DNA of 64,000 nt from Puniceicoccaceae bacterium (GCA_022448605.1 JAKVCM010000059.1:1-64000), one strand, 5' to 3'; shown: positions 8,988 through 22,228, counted from the first letter of the stretch. A program made the numbers and translations. The notes: generated by a model not told the origin, from the sequence alone.

Positions 8988-9827
8988 ATGAAAAGCTACC
9001 GATTAGAACTTTCCAGTCATATCAAGCGTGGTCGCTACGCGAATTTTCAAAGGGAATCAGAAGGGGCTGAAGGATTGTTCATGCTTGGTTATGAAGAGTG
9101 CGAGCCGGACTACATAATTGAACGGAATAGTTTCCCGTTTTGGGGCCTAGAGTTTGTCGCTGGAGGTGAAGGTTTCTATCGGGAGGGCGAACAGCAGCGT
9201 ACGGTCCGGTATGGAGCGGTCTTTACCTACGGTCCAGGTATAGATCAGCGTTGGGGCAACAAGCGGGACCGTCCGTTTAAAAAGTATTTTCTGATTCGTG
9301 GTGGGGCCGAGTTTCCACAGCTTTGGAAGGATGCAGGCTTGCATCCCGGGCGAATGATCCAGCTTGGCAACGCCTCTCCGGTAGTTGCAGTTTTTGATCA
9401 ACTGCTCGACGAAGGTGGGCATGGTGATGCAAAAACAGCGCAGATCCTCGGAAGCTTGGAGTCTGTTTTACTAGCGCTTATTGAGCGACACAAAGGCACG
9501 GCGCGAGGTGATCTCTCGGCCTCACGAAAAGTCTATGACATGACGATGGATGTCCTTCAGCGGGACTACCGGGAAATTGCTTCGCTGGCAGAACTAGCGA
9601 AACGAGTGGGATACAGCGGCGAGTATCTTTGTCGGATCTTCAAGAAATACCATGGGGAATCGCCGTATCAGGTGCTGCTGCATCGCAAGATGAGTGCAGC
9701 ATGGCTGCTTTTGCGTGATGGTGAGTTACAGGTTGGTGCAGTCGCGCGTGAAATTGGTTTTGATGACCAGCTGCACTTTTCCCGTGTCTTTCGCAAGGTG
9801 ATGGGCTGTGCGCCAAGTGCTGTCTAG
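8988..9827 (+). CDS. AraC-family transcriptional regulator (putative fucI regulator)
   Basis: A 279-residue regulator. Residues about 20-150 form a cupin-like sugar-sensing domain (GLEFVAGGEGFYREGEQQ, then a GAVFTYGPG segment). Residues about 180-279 form the AraC double helix-turn-helix: ELAKRVGYSGEYLCRIFKKY as the first helix pair and VAREIGFDDQLHFSRVFRKV as the second. It is transcribed divergently from fucI across 183 bp, so I infer that it controls fucose isomerase in response to a sugar. Its stop codon overlaps that of dinB by convergent transcription (shared CTAG at 9824-9827), leaving no room for a terminator between them. Confidence 0.88.
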   Translation: MKSYRLELSSHIKRGRYANFQRESEGAEGLFMLGYEECEPDYIIERNSFPFWGLEFVAGGEGFYREGEQQRTVRYGAVFTYGPGIDQRWGNKRDRPFKKYFLIRGGAEFPQLWKDAGLHPGRMIQLGNASPVVAVFDQLLDEGGHGDAKTAQILGSLESVLLALIERHKGTARGDLSASRKVYDMTMDVLQRDYREIASLAELAKRVGYSGEYLCRIFKKYHGESPYQVLLHRKMSAAWLLLRDGELQVGAVAREIGFDDQLHFSRVFRKVMGCAPSAV

Positions 9828-10873
9828 AGACTGAGTTCCAATTGCTCTGCGCCACGGTGTGCTTCGGCGAAGCGCACGCCGAGGCCGAGCAGTCTGACGG
9901 GTTCACCGCTGCGGCCCCAAGCTTCGCAAAGGAGTTCGCGGTAGGCTCGCAGCTCTGGCTGGCGACCTGCCTTCTCCGCGGTTGTGCGTTGGAAGTCGCT
10001 AAATTTGAGCTTTACCACAAGTTTGGCGATCTGCCGGTCGGGTGCATCGGATCGCAGATCATCGATCAACTCTTTGTGTTGGCGCTCAAGCTGCGCTTCG
10101 CAGGCCTCAAAGGTTTCCAAGTCTTTGCCAAAGGTGTGTTCGCAGCTCATACTCTTGCGGATCCGGTTGGGCTCGACGGATCGGTCGTCGATGCCTCGGC
10201 ACAAGTTGTAGAGCTCTAGACCGAAGCTGCCAAATTGGCGTGCAAGCTCGGTCTGGTCGAGTTGTTGGAGCTGGCTGCAAGTTTCTATTCCCAGTTCGGC
10301 GAAGCGCGCGGCACTCTTCGGGCCAACGCCCCAAATCTTACGAACCGGCAGCGGCTCCATGAATTCAAGGACGCGCGATGGGCTGACCACGCATTGTCCA
10401 TCGGGCTTATTCCAGTCGCTAGCGATTTTCGCGATTAGTTTATTGGGCGCGACGCCAGCCGATGCGGTGAGTCCGGTTTCGTTGCGAATGGTATCGCGTA
10501 GCTCAGTGGCGATGTCTGCGCCTCGCTGCTTCAGATGGGTGACATCAAGGTAGGCTTCGTCCAGTGACAGCGGTTCGACCAGATTGGTGTAGCGATGGAA
10601 GATCTCGCGAACCTGCTTGGAAATTGCTCGATAGAGTTCGAAGCGCACGGGAAGGATTATGAGATCCGGACAGAGTTCGCGCGCTTTGAAGACTGGCATC
10701 GCTGAGCGCACACCGAATTCGCGGGCGTGGTAATTGCAGGTGGTCAAGACACCACGCCCTGAGGATCCGCCCACTGCGATCGGCTTGCTGGCTAGATGGG
10801 GTCGCTCGCGCATTTCGCAGGCGGCATAGAAGCAGTCCATGTCGATATGAATGATGCGGCGGGTCGCTTGCAT
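9824..10873 (-). CDS. dinB: DNA polymerase IV (Y family)
   Basis: A translesion polymerase of 349 residues from the chosen start. The catalytic core begins IIHIDMDCFYAACEM; it has the steric-gate region around CFYA, then PLSLDEAYLDVT with the SxDE metal-binding acidic residues, and GVGPKSAARF as the helix-hairpin-helix. The C-terminal little-finger domain is complete, but no canonical beta-clamp motif is obvious to me. I prefer the ATG at 10871-10873 because DinB proteins start a few residues before IIHIDMD. An in-frame ATG at 10916-10918 would add 15 unconserved residues. The 3' end overlaps the convergent AraC gene by 4 nt. Confidence 0.93.
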   Translation of the reverse strand: MQATRRIIHIDMDCFYAACEMRERPHLASKPIAVGGSSGRGVLTTCNYHAREFGVRSAMPVFKARELCPDLIILPVRFELYRAISKQVREIFHRYTNLVEPLSLDEAYLDVTHLKQRGADIATELRDTIRNETGLTASAGVAPNKLIAKIASDWNKPDGQCVVSPSRVLEFMEPLPVRKIWGVGPKSAARFAELGIETCSQLQQLDQTELARQFGSFGLELYNLCRGIDDRSVEPNRIRKSMSCEHTFGKDLETFEACEAQLERQHKELIDDLRSDAPDRQIAKLVVKLKFSDFQRTTAEKAGRQPELRAYRELLCEAWGRSGEPVRLLGLGVRFAEAHRGAEQLELSL

Positions 10874-10898
10874 GTATATACTTGATACAGCGGTATCC
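10873..10898 (-). promoter_or_regulatory. Palindromic sequence at the dinB start, possible operator
   Basis: TGTAT-N7-ATACA at 10873-10889 is an imperfect palindrome touching the dinB start codon, and GATAC/GTATC forms a second small inverted repeat just upstream (about 10885-10898). DinB genes are often SOS-controlled, so a LexA-type site is conceivable. I do not know the LexA motif of this lineage, and the position is unusual. Confidence 0.22.
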
Positions 10899-11097
10899 TT
10901 TTTGACAACACTGCGCACTTAGGTGCTCACCTAATACCGCTCTACAAAATTGTTGACCCCTTAGCGCCGCGACCTGTTCAAAATCGCGCATCCGAGGACG
11001 AGGCTGAGAGTTGCGCTGGCGGCGTTGGTCGCCTTTCGCAGGGCCTCGACCCAACAGGAGACACCCGCCTTGCTGCGCAACTATCAACCCCGAACTT

Positions 11098-11421
11098 TTA
11101 AAAGCTGATCGGCTGCGCCAAAATAAAGGGCCGCACGATCATCGCGGTGAAGCGGGTTCCGCTTTCGACCCAGTGTTTGGCGTGTAGATCGCACGGCTGA
11201 ACTAGGTCGCCGGACTTTATCCACGCTTTTACCTGATCCTTGTTGTCTTCGGCAAAGGCGAGTCCGGCGGTTTTCAGGTCGAGCGAGGGGTCCACGTAGA
11301 CGAGATTTCCAGCTTCAAAATGCGGCTTCAAGTAGTTCCAGTCGACGTCGCCGGAGTATTTCTCCAGTTTTTCAGCGTCCGTGCTCTTGTCTTCTGCAGG
11401 TGCAAACTTGTCGTTGAACAT
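11098..11421 (-). CDS. DUF2288 family protein
   Basis: A small cytoplasmic protein of 107 residues that matches DUF2288: KLEKYSGDVDWNYLKPHFE, then LVYVDPSLDLKTAGLAFAED, AWIKSGDLVQP and the C-terminal RFTAMIVRPFILAQP. The function of the family is unknown. The open frame extends 68 codons further upstream, but those residues are Arg/Cys-rich and unlike the family, so I start at the ATG at 11419-11421. It stands alone between dinB and rpsA. Nothing around it suggests a role. Confidence 0.8.
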   Translation of the reverse strand: MFNDKFAPAEDKSTDAEKLEKYSGDVDWNYLKPHFEAGNLVYVDPSLDLKTAGLAFAEDNKDQVKAWIKSGDLVQPCDLHAKHWVESGTRFTAMIVRPFILAQPISF

Positions 11422-11565
11422 TGCGGCATTCTGCGGAGTAGAACGTGGGAATAAAAGTGGAAAGTGTAGCGTTTGCGATTTTGAGCCACAATCTACCTGA
11501 CCCCTGATAATCAGTATTTTAGGCTTGCAGGGCAGGGCTCTGAGCCTACTTTCGCGCGTCTCTCT

Positions 11566-11585
11566 GCGGTGGTTGGCACCACCGC
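11566..11585 (+). promoter_or_regulatory. Perfect hairpin in the rpsA upstream region
   Basis: GCGGTGGT/ACCACCGC (11566-11573 with 11578-11585) closes a TGGC tetraloop 75 nt before the rpsA start. There is no U-tract, so it is not a standard terminator. S1 is autoregulated through its leader in E. coli; a similar role here is only a guess. Confidence 0.3.
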
Positions 11586-11659
11586 GCCGGGTTTCGGCCC
11601 ACCACAAAATAGAACATCCAACCAAGCCGCGCGCCTAGCGCCGGCATATTACAGTTAAT

Positions 11660-13318
<1,659 letters not shown>

Positions 13319-13347
13319 GCATCCCGCTTACCGATCCATTCTTTCAA

Positions 13348-13377
13348 AAGCCTCCGACGCAAGTCGGGGGCTTTTTT
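13348..13377 (+). terminator. Terminator of rpsA
   Basis: An 11-bp stem AAGCCTCCGAC/GTCGGGGGCTT with one T-G pair and a GCAA loop is followed by TTTTTT. It begins 30 nt after the stop codon. Confidence 0.9.
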
Positions 13378-13810
13378 GCGTGGGCTCGGCATTGTATTGA
13401 CCTGCGGAAGATATGCCTGCGATGAAGGGCAAGTTTGAGAGTGTAAGGGGCGCTGTCTAAGGACAATCCTGCGGAGCCTCCTGCTTACAAAACGAGGGTT
13501 CGAATCGAGGCCTTTCGTCGGCTTTAGGCTATGTTGTGGCATTCGGTATCCGCACAAATCTCTTTGATTCGCTCGCAGGGCAAACTTTCTTATGCAATTT
13601 GCCTCGCTACGGATCCATGGGATACGGACAGCGCGACAGAGATTCAGCAAACTGGACCGTAACCGAGTCTGACCGAGAACACACACGGCGTCACGACGTT
13701 TCCATGTCTGATCGATAAGCACGGTCGGTTGAACCTGAACGAGGCGGTCGGACTTTTGGAGTTGTCTGATTTGATTCGCGACTGGCCCATTTTTCAGGAA
13801 GTCCGTTTGC
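13378..13810. other. Non-coding region between rpsA terminator and the inverted-repeat element
   Basis: I see no supportable gene in these 430 bases. A tRNA-like fragment (GCTTACAA followed by GGGTTCGAATC at about 13471-13507) resembles the anticodon and T-arm of a valine tRNA but lacks acceptor and D-arm, so it is at most a remnant. Short frames here have no family resemblance. Confidence 0.5.
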
Positions 13811-14081
13811 CTAGAGCACATTGCAGAAAGATAGGCGCCTAGGTGAACGCCGCTACGTGAGCCGCGCACGGCGCCCGCACAGGAGCGCACCGAGGTGCGT
13901 AACTGGGCGGGCAACGCCGCGAACTCCCGTAGCGGCCTCATCACGCGTGACTGGGCGGATTTTGGCCGCAGCGGCGCTGGTAGCGGCGGCACGGGTCCTT
14001 GACCCGCCTCCGTCGCTACCGCCTGGCTGTGACCAAAATCCATCCCAGCCTATGAGACTATCTTTCTGCAATGTGCTCTAG
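13811..14081. repeat. MITE-like structured repeat, copy B, with perfect 24-bp terminal inverted repeats
   Basis: A 271-bp element bounded by perfect inverted repeats of 24 bp (13811-13834 and 14058-14081; outer ends CTAGAGCACATTGCAG). Inside are two further arms. GCCGCTACG/CGTAGCGGC (13849-13857 with 13928-13936) encloses a CGCACC/GGTGCG hairpin (13886-13899), and GGATTTTGG/CCAAAATCC (13957-13965 with 14033-14041) encloses GGGTC/GACCC. A TCAC/GTGA hairpin lies between them at 13941-13950. The strand thus folds as a closed stem with internal arms. There is no transposase and no long reading frame of known type. It is homologous to copy A at 1-247. I cannot define a target-site duplication. Confidence 0.85.
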
Positions 14082-14161
14082 TTTGGGTAAATTCGAATTG
14101 GTATAAGCCGGATATTGCTCCGCATGGCGAGAGTTTGAAGGCTGTGGGGTGTTCGATCTAT

Positions 14162-14197
14162 AAAAAAAACCGAGCGCGGGAATAGCGCTCGGTTTTT
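14162..14197 (-). terminator. Terminator (bidirectional form) downstream of the thioredoxin-like gene
   Basis: The stem ACCGAGCGC/GCGCTCGGT has a 7-nt loop, a run of eight T on the minus strand and five on the plus strand. It lies 39 nt beyond the stop of the minus-strand thioredoxin-like gene. Confidence 0.88.
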
Positions 14198-14235
14198 CGA
14201 GAATGGAAGTTTGTGAAGGTCTAACTAACTTCTTT

Positions 14236-14769
14236 TTAGTTATTTTTTATCTTTGCTTTGAGAATTTCCAGCGGCTTGTAAGGGCCGACATAATCTCCGT
14301 TCTCATAACTGTCGGCTACGACCTTGCCGTTCTTGTCGACGACAACAAGCTGTGGAATGCCGTTGCCTTGAAGTGCGCTGATGGATTTCGAAGAGCGGCG
14401 TTCGTCGAACGAACGAGCGAGAAATTTCATACCGTAGTCGCTCATGTATTCTTTCATCGCTTTTTCGCTGCGATCACCACTGATGAAGATGAGCTCAAAG
14501 TTGTCACGATGGCCGATAGCTTCGTTGTAGAACTCCGTGAGTTTCGGGGTGAATGCGCGGCAGGGAGGGCACCATTGTGCGGAGAAGTAGAACGCGTAGT
14601 AGTCTTTCGAGCCAAGGCTTTCAGCGGTTACCTTCGAGAGCTTACCATCTTCGAGGCGGACTAGGTGCTCCGTGGCTTCTGCTTCAAATGCAGTTGGCTC
14701 GGCGAATGCAACGGACGCGCTGAGAGAGGAAAGGCAAATAACGGAAAGGAGGGTTTTGAATTGATTCAT
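14236..14769 (-). CDS. Secreted thioredoxin-like (nucleoredoxin/TlpA-type) protein
   Basis: A 177-residue exported thioredoxin-fold protein. A signal peptide (about residues 1-23, ending SASVAFA) precedes the fold. The active site is WCPPCRAFTPKL, and the cis-proline is in NGIPQLVVVD. FYNEAIGHRDNFELIFISGD is characteristic of the nucleoredoxin/tryparedoxin-like subgroup. It should act in the periplasm as a thiol reductant or isomerase; the partner is unknown. It stands alone, with its own terminator, downstream of the two-component genes on the same strand (53-bp gap), so partial co-transcription is possible. Confidence 0.88.
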   Translation of the reverse strand: MNQFKTLLSVICLSSLSASVAFAEPTAFEAEATEHLVRLEDGKLSKVTAESLGSKDYYAFYFSAQWCPPCRAFTPKLTEFYNEAIGHRDNFELIFISGDRSEKAMKEYMSDYGMKFLARSFDERRSSKSISALQGNGIPQLVVVDKNGKVVADSYENGDYVGPYKPLEILKAKIKNN

Positions 14770-14821
14770 ACGATACCTAGAGTAACGGGAAACGGTTTTT
14801 GTTCCCGAGAGATGAAAAAAG

Positions 14822-15226
14822 TCAGCCCACTTGCTCGCTGAGCACTTGGTTGATCGCTTGATCGAGAATTTCAGTGGTCACGGGTTTGGCGAGAAAGTGT
14901 TCGCCACCGCTTTCGTAGAGGCCGCGTCCGGATTCTTGGCGCGAGACCATTGCCGAAACAAAAATTATCGGGATGTGTGCAGTGCTGGGGTGTTGGCGAA
15001 TGAGCGTTGCGACGTCGCCGCCGTCTATCTCGGGCATGACGACATCAAGCAATACGATATCCGGCTGGAATGTGTTGGTGGCCGTGTAGGCTTTGCGGCT
15101 CTCATTGACCATCTCGACCTGATAGTCGCCCGCGCTTTCGAGGTTTAGTTTAATCATACGGGTGAACGGCGCTTCGTCGTCGATCACCAGCACGCGACAA
15201 GGGGTATTTTTCGCTGCAGCAGTCAT
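14822..15226 (-). CDS. Stand-alone response regulator (receiver domain only)
   Basis: A single REC domain of 134 residues with no output domain. It has acidic residues VIDDE near the N-terminus, phospho-acceptor D61 in VLLDVVMPEIDGG, a switch residue in VSAMV and the conserved lysine in FLAKPV. I chose the ATG at 15224-15226 because it overlaps the kinase stop as ATGA, the usual arrangement for coupled genes. A longer frame adds 12 residues inside the kinase gene. With no DNA-binding domain it may act by protein contact or in a phosphorelay with the adjacent kinase. Confidence 0.88.
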   Translation of the reverse strand: MTAAAKNTPCRVLVIDDEAPFTRMIKLNLESAGDYQVEMVNESRKAYTATNTFQPDIVLLDVVMPEIDGGDVATLIRQHPSTAHIPIIFVSAMVSRQESGRGLYESGGEHFLAKPVTTEILDQAINQVLSEQVG

Positions 15227-17196
15227 TTGGATGGGGTGGTTGGGAAGATTAGCCGAGCGCACGCACCACGCCCTTTTTTCTTATTTTCAAGTGTAACGTA
15301 TCCGCGGTGCATTTCAACTATACTTCGGGTTACGGATAATCCGAGGCCGGTGCCGTTACCGGTGGTTCGGGTCGAGAAGAAGGGATCAAAAAGCTTGTTG
15401 AGGTTTTCTTCGTCAATGCCGTGGCCGGTGTCTTCGATCTCGACGACTGCCAGTGGATCGCCAATTCGGAAGCGCTCAGTCATTTCGCTCGAAACGTTGT
15501 TGCCAGTGTGCTGCATGCGTGTCGACAGACTACGAACGGTGAGTTCGCCGCCTTCGGGCATCACGGAGATCGCATTGAGAAAGAGGTTAATGAAGACCTG
15601 TTCAAGTTTGGAACCGTCCATGGAGATGGGTTGAAGTTCAGGCGCCAGCTCGGAAGTGACAGTGACACGTGCTTCGTTGAAATTGTGGCGCATGAGGGCG
15701 AGCACGCGCTCGATAAGGCCATTAAGATCGCCAGATTCCATGCTGACTTCGTGCGGCGCCGAATAGTCGAGAAGTTCAAAAATCACGTCGTTTGCTTTGC
15801 GAGTGGCAGCCTCCATGTCGTTGAGTAGGTCGAGCAGTGCGCGTGGGCCTTCGATTTGTTTTTTCAGGTATTCGACGCCGAGTGTGACAACACCGAGGGG
15901 GTTTTTGACCTCGTGTGCAACGCCCGCTGCCAAGCGTCCCACCGTCTTGAGTTTTTCGGCTTCGATCAGCTGTAGCTGGGCCTCATTTAGAATCTCGATC
16001 GTTTGTCGAAGTTTAAGCTCGTTGGCTTTTTGGAGGGTGATGTCGCGGGAGATGCCAATTGTCCCAACGGCATTACCTGAGTCATCGAATAGGGGGACTT
16101 TGCTGGTGAGATTCCAAATCTCCGAGCCATCGGGGCGCTCCCTTCGCTCTTCGAAATCAATCAGACCTTTCGCATCGCGCATGACATCGAGGTCTACCTG
16201 ATGGCTGCGCTTCGCTGCTTCGTCGTTCATGTGATCAAGGACGGTGGTCCCGATTACGGAAGCCTCGCTTTTTGCACCGAGGAATTTGACCTGTGGAGGG
16301 TTCGCACCGATGTAGCGCCCTTCGCCATCCTTGACGAATACCTGATCCGGGATGTTGTTAAGAATCGTCTGCAGTAAGTTATGCTCCTTGCGCAGGTTCT
16401 CTTGGGCTTCATGCAGATCGGTTACATCGCGTGAAATCCCCATCGTGCCGATGATGTTATCTTTTGCATCTTTCAGCGGTAGCTTGGTGGTGTTCACCCA
16501 TCCAATTGAGCCATCCTCGAAGGTTTCTTTTTCGAGTTTGCCGATGATTGGCTCACCAGTCGTCATGATGTTTTTCTCATCCGAGAATGCTGGCTGTGCG
16601 TGCTCACGGGTAAATAGGTCGAAGTCTGTCAGGCCTAAAATGGATCGGTCGCTCAGACCGTATTTCTGAGCCATTGCCTCGTTAACTTTTGTGAACTGGC
16701 TTTTCTTGTCCTTGAAGTAGACGGCATCGGGAATGTTATCCAACAGCGAATGCAGGAGCGCTTGATCGTGGAGTAGTTCGTATTCCTTCAGTCGACGGCG
16801 AATCGCGTGGCTGATACGTGTGGGGAGCTCGCCATCCATAAGCGATTCGGCCAATAGGTAGTCGTCAACGAGGTGTATGACCTCGTGGTAGCTCATCAGT
16901 TGCTCGTGGTTGCGGCAGAGGCAGATCAGCGCGACCTTCGTGTGCAGGTTTCCGATCCAGTGAATCGCGTCCAGTGCTTGGCTGCGCTCGATACGCATGT
17001 CTAGTAACACGGCATGGCAGACTCCTTCTAGATCCAATAGCTTGAGCTGACTGAGTTGCTGGATGCGCCTAAGTTCGTATTTGCCCGCGTTGGCTTGCTC
17101 TAGTTGGTCGTGTAGCGATACCTCCTCTGCTGGGTCAACACTAAGCAGTAGAAGCTCTCGGGGGTATCCGGGGAGGGCATGTGGGCGCTTGCTCAC
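15223..17196 (-). CDS. PAS-domain sensor histidine kinase with N-terminal receiver-like domain
   Basis: A 657-residue kinase without membrane segments, so it is probably cytoplasmic. Residues 15-130 look like a receiver domain: D66 in AVLLDMRIERSQ is at the phospho-acceptor place, but the usual lysine is replaced (DDYLLAES). Two PAS-PAC units follow at about 148-262 and 275-388, with near-identical ends GTMGISRDVT and GTIGISRDIT. HisKA has H428 in GVAHEVKNPLG. The ATPase domain shows NLFLNAISVMP, DTGHGIDEENL, FDPFFST and GTGLGLSV. The frame starts with GTG and its stop overlaps the response regulator start by 4 nt. The signal sensed is unknown. Confidence 0.92.
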   Translation of the reverse strand: MSKRPHALPGYPRELLLLSVDPAEEVSLHDQLEQANAGKYELRRIQQLSQLKLLDLEGVCHAVLLDMRIERSQALDAIHWIGNLHTKVALICLCRNHEQLMSYHEVIHLVDDYLLAESLMDGELPTRISHAIRRRLKEYELLHDQALLHSLLDNIPDAVYFKDKKSQFTKVNEAMAQKYGLSDRSILGLTDFDLFTREHAQPAFSDEKNIMTTGEPIIGKLEKETFEDGSIGWVNTTKLPLKDAKDNIIGTMGISRDVTDLHEAQENLRKEHNLLQTILNNIPDQVFVKDGEGRYIGANPPQVKFLGAKSEASVIGTTVLDHMNDEAAKRSHQVDLDVMRDAKGLIDFEERRERPDGSEIWNLTSKVPLFDDSGNAVGTIGISRDITLQKANELKLRQTIEILNEAQLQLIEAEKLKTVGRLAAGVAHEVKNPLGVVTLGVEYLKKQIEGPRALLDLLNDMEAATRKANDVIFELLDYSAPHEVSMESGDLNGLIERVLALMRHNFNEARVTVTSELAPELQPISMDGSKLEQVFINLFLNAISVMPEGGELTVRSLSTRMQHTGNNVSSEMTERFRIGDPLAVVEIEDTGHGIDEENLNKLFDPFFSTRTTGNGTGLGLSVTRSIVEMHRGYVTLENKKKGRGACARLIFPTTPSK

Positions 17197-17251
17197 GAGG
17201 CCTAGAGGCTAGCCGCCTCCGCCGCGGGGCACAAGCCTCGACTGAGTAGGC

Positions 17252-17671
17252 TTAGGAGTCGGTGAGGCAGGACTGTGCAAAACGCTGAATCGATTCGACG
17301 ATACGGCTGAGACCATTGCGGCGGTTGGGGGAGAGATGCTGGGTGATGCCAACTTCTCCGAGGAAAGCGGCGTTCTCGCTGATGATCTCGTCAGGTTTTG
17401 CGTCGCTGTAAAAGTTGCAGAGCAGGCTGGCGATGCCCTTAACTATTGCGGAATCAGACTCCGATTTGAAGTAGCAGAGCCCGTCTCTGAATTCCGGCAC
17501 GACCCAGAGCTGTGACATGCAGCCTTCGATCTTGAAGCTGTCGATACGGAGGTCTTCTGGGAGGCCCTTCGCTTTTTTGCCAAGCTCGACGATGTGGCCT
17601 AGACGCTCGTAAGCATCTGGGATCAAGGTGATTTCCTCCACGAGGGCGGCTTGTTTCTCGGCTAAACTCAT
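17252..17671 (-). CDS. sufE: SufE-family sulfur acceptor, copy 1
   Basis: A 139-residue SufE/CsdE protein that takes persulfide sulfur from a cysteine desulfurase and passes it to Fe-S cluster assembly. The acceptor Cys51 (KIEGCMSQLWV) is at the same position as in E. coli SufE. The C-terminal TQHLSPNRRNGLSRI is the family signature. No suf operon genes are adjacent. A second sufE lies at 45153-45581, with about 108 of 137 aligned residues identical by hand alignment but different base composition. Having two such close copies is unusual and is discussed in the findings. Confidence 0.93.
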   Translation of the reverse strand: MSLAEKQAALVEEITLIPDAYERLGHIVELGKKAKGLPEDLRIDSFKIEGCMSQLWVVPEFRDGLCYFKSESDSAIVKGIASLLCNFYSDAKPDEIISENAAFLGEVGITQHLSPNRRNGLSRIVESIQRFAQSCLTDS

Positions 17672-17830
17672 GATCTCTGTGTATCAAACTGGGACGGCAC
17701 TTTGAAAGCCAAATTATCGGTCTCGGTCGGATGTCCTTTCATTCTTAATCATAATCTTAATCTTAATCCTAGTCTCTCTCTGTGTTCTGGGTAGATCAAA
17801 TCGAAGCGATATAAGATTAAAAGGGGCGCG

Positions 17831-17863
17831 AAAAAGCCCCGCCGGCGAACCGACAGGGCTTTG
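17831..17863 (-). terminator. Terminator of ppdK
   Basis: On the minus strand AAAGCCCTGTCGG/CCGGCGGGGCTTT with a TTCG tetraloop (one mismatch) is followed by a short T-run, 25 nt after the ppdK stop. Confidence 0.85.
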
Positions 17864-17887
17864 TTGGAAATCAATCCGTGGTGTGGA

Positions 17888-20653
<2,766 letters not shown>

Positions 20654-20867
20654 AAGAAACGATCATTTTGTGGATCGAGTTGAGGTCCGAAATCACCCTT
20701 GGAGGGGGCGCCTTCGGCGTGAGAAAAGCGTGTAGAAAATGTATTTCGTCATGCCTGTCAATGGATTAGCGGACTAGTTCATACGAAGTTGCATCGGTGT
20801 CATTGGATTCAATAGATTCACTCATTGGGGTTGCCAGTTGGCGGCTCTCTTGCATAGCTCGAACTGA

Positions 20868-22079
20868 ATGAGCGACGAGCGACCTAGAAACGATGATGCA
20901 GAAGAGATGTCTGATGATCTGAATCAGGCTTCTCCGGATGCCGATGAACACCATCAGCCGGAGCTGGACGGTTTGGATGACGAGCAGGTCAATGCTGAAA
21001 CAGTTGATCAGCCCCAAGATTCGATCGACGAGTCTGCGGGCTCGCTCGAGAAAGCCGCCGGCGAAGAGTTCGACAATGTTTTCGGGGATTCGGACAATGA
21101 CGATGACGCGTCGGATGATGATCACGACGAGTATGACTACTATGATTACGACGATTACGATGGGTATTCCGAAGAGGATTACGATCTCGACGATCGTGAC
21201 GGTCCTTCGAAGCCACGTTCAGTTGCCCATCGCGTCATCACCCGTGAACGCAATACGGATGATATCGAAAAAGTGAGTGAGAGTGGGGCCGATGCCGACA
21301 CAGATGCAGCATCGGAGGATGAGGAGGGTGGCATGTCCTTTCTGGATCATCTCGAGGAGTTTCGTTGGACACTCGGACGGAGTGCCTTAGCCTTCGTTGT
21401 GGGAATTTTGGTCGTCGTTTATTTCCACAAAGATATCTCCGTTCTGCTTCAACTACCGCTCAATACGGCTTATGGTTCGGCAGAGGTTGCGAGTAAAAAT
21501 CTAATCACTTACAAAGCGATGGGTGTGATCATGGTACTGTTGCAGATCGCTTTGCTTGGAGGCCTGACCTTATCGATGCCGTTTATGCTGTATTTTGTTG
21601 GTAGTTTTATTGCACCCGGTCTCACTGAGAAGGAGCGGCGTATTTTGAGGCCAGCCTGTTTTGCGGCCTTCTTGCTGTTCATCATGGGCGTGCTTTTTGC
21701 GTTCTATATCATTCTACCTTTGGCGCTCGGTTTTACTGTGCGACTGAATCAGCACTTGGGCTTCGATATCTTCTGGGCCGCGTCGGATTATTATAACATG
21801 GTGGTCTGGTTCTCGCTGGGGATTGGAGCATTTTTCCAATTCCCGCTGATTGTTGTCATCCTGGTTTTCATCGGTGTCTTATCGACCGCGACCTTGAAGC
21901 GGGTGAGGCGTGCGGTATTTGTTGGTCTGATGGTCTTTTCGGCTTTGGTCTCCCCTGGTGGCGATCCGCTTTCACTGGGCGTAACAACTGGATTCATGTA
22001 TCTCCTCTATGAGTTGGCGATTTGGATCGGAGGTCGTCTGGAGGCTAAGAAGCTTGCAGAGGAGGAAGCGCGAGCATAG
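20868..22079 (+). CDS. tatC: Sec-independent translocase TatC, with acidic N-terminal extension or internal start
   Basis: The TatC domain (about residues 156-400) starts [15 protein letters not shown], the conserved cytoplasmic N-terminus that recognises twin-arginine signals, followed by six predicted membrane segments and the signature [15 protein letters not shown]. In front are about 155 residues dominated by Asp, Glu and Tyr. Two readings are possible. A 403-residue protein would start at the ATG at 20868, while a standard 248-residue TatC would start at the ATG at 21333, which has GAGGAGG 5 nt upstream. That purine run also encodes the Asp/Glu stretch, so it proves nothing by itself. 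No tatA or tatB is nearby. Confidence 0.9.
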   Translation: MSDERPRNDDAEEMSDDLNQASPDADEHHQPELDGLDDEQVNAETVDQPQDSIDESAGSLEKAAGEEFDNVFGDSDNDDDASDDDHDEYDYYDYDDYDGYSEEDYDLDDRDGPSKPRSVAHRVITRERNTDDIEKVSESGADADTDAASEDEEGGMSFLDHLEEFRWTLGRSALAFVVGILVVVYFHKDISVLLQLPLNTAYGSAEVASKNLITYKAMGVIMVLLQIALLGGLTLSMPFMLYFVGSFIAPGLTEKERRILRPACFAAFLLFIMGVLFAFYIILPLALGFTVRLNQHLGFDIFWAASDYYNMVVWFSLGIGAFFQFPLIVVILVFIGVLSTATLKRVRRAVFVGLMVFSALVSPGGDPLSLGVTTGFMYLLYELAIWIGGRLEAKKLAEEEARA

Positions 22080-22175
22080 CCGGACGGTCGACCCGATGAT
22101 GAAGATCGAGCTATCACTCCTTTTTGAGTAAGCATGCCTGAGCATCCGTTGGTCTGCGTAGAGGTTGGAGTGCAC

Positions 22176-22204
22176 AAAAAAGCCACTCTCCTTGAGAGTG
22201 GCTT
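22176..22204 (-). terminator. Terminator of the small membrane protein gene
   Basis: On the minus strand AAGCCACTCTC/GAGAGTGGCTT with a tight loop is followed by TTTTTT, 25 nt beyond the stop of the small membrane protein gene at 22229-22474. Confidence 0.88.
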
Positions 22205-22228
22205 GTGAAAGTGGTTTGTAGCCGGTAG

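Noticed and set aside
10960-11090. Possible third diverged copy of the structured repeat upstream of dinB
   Set aside because: Some words agree (GAGGCTGA, GGCGGCGTTGG), but terminal repeats are absent and paired hairpins could not be matched, so homology is not shown.
13471-13510. tRNA-Val-like sequence with GCTTACAA and GGGTTCGAATC
   Set aside because: Acceptor stem and D-arm are missing and the anticodon stem pairs poorly. It is at most a remnant, with no evidence of function.
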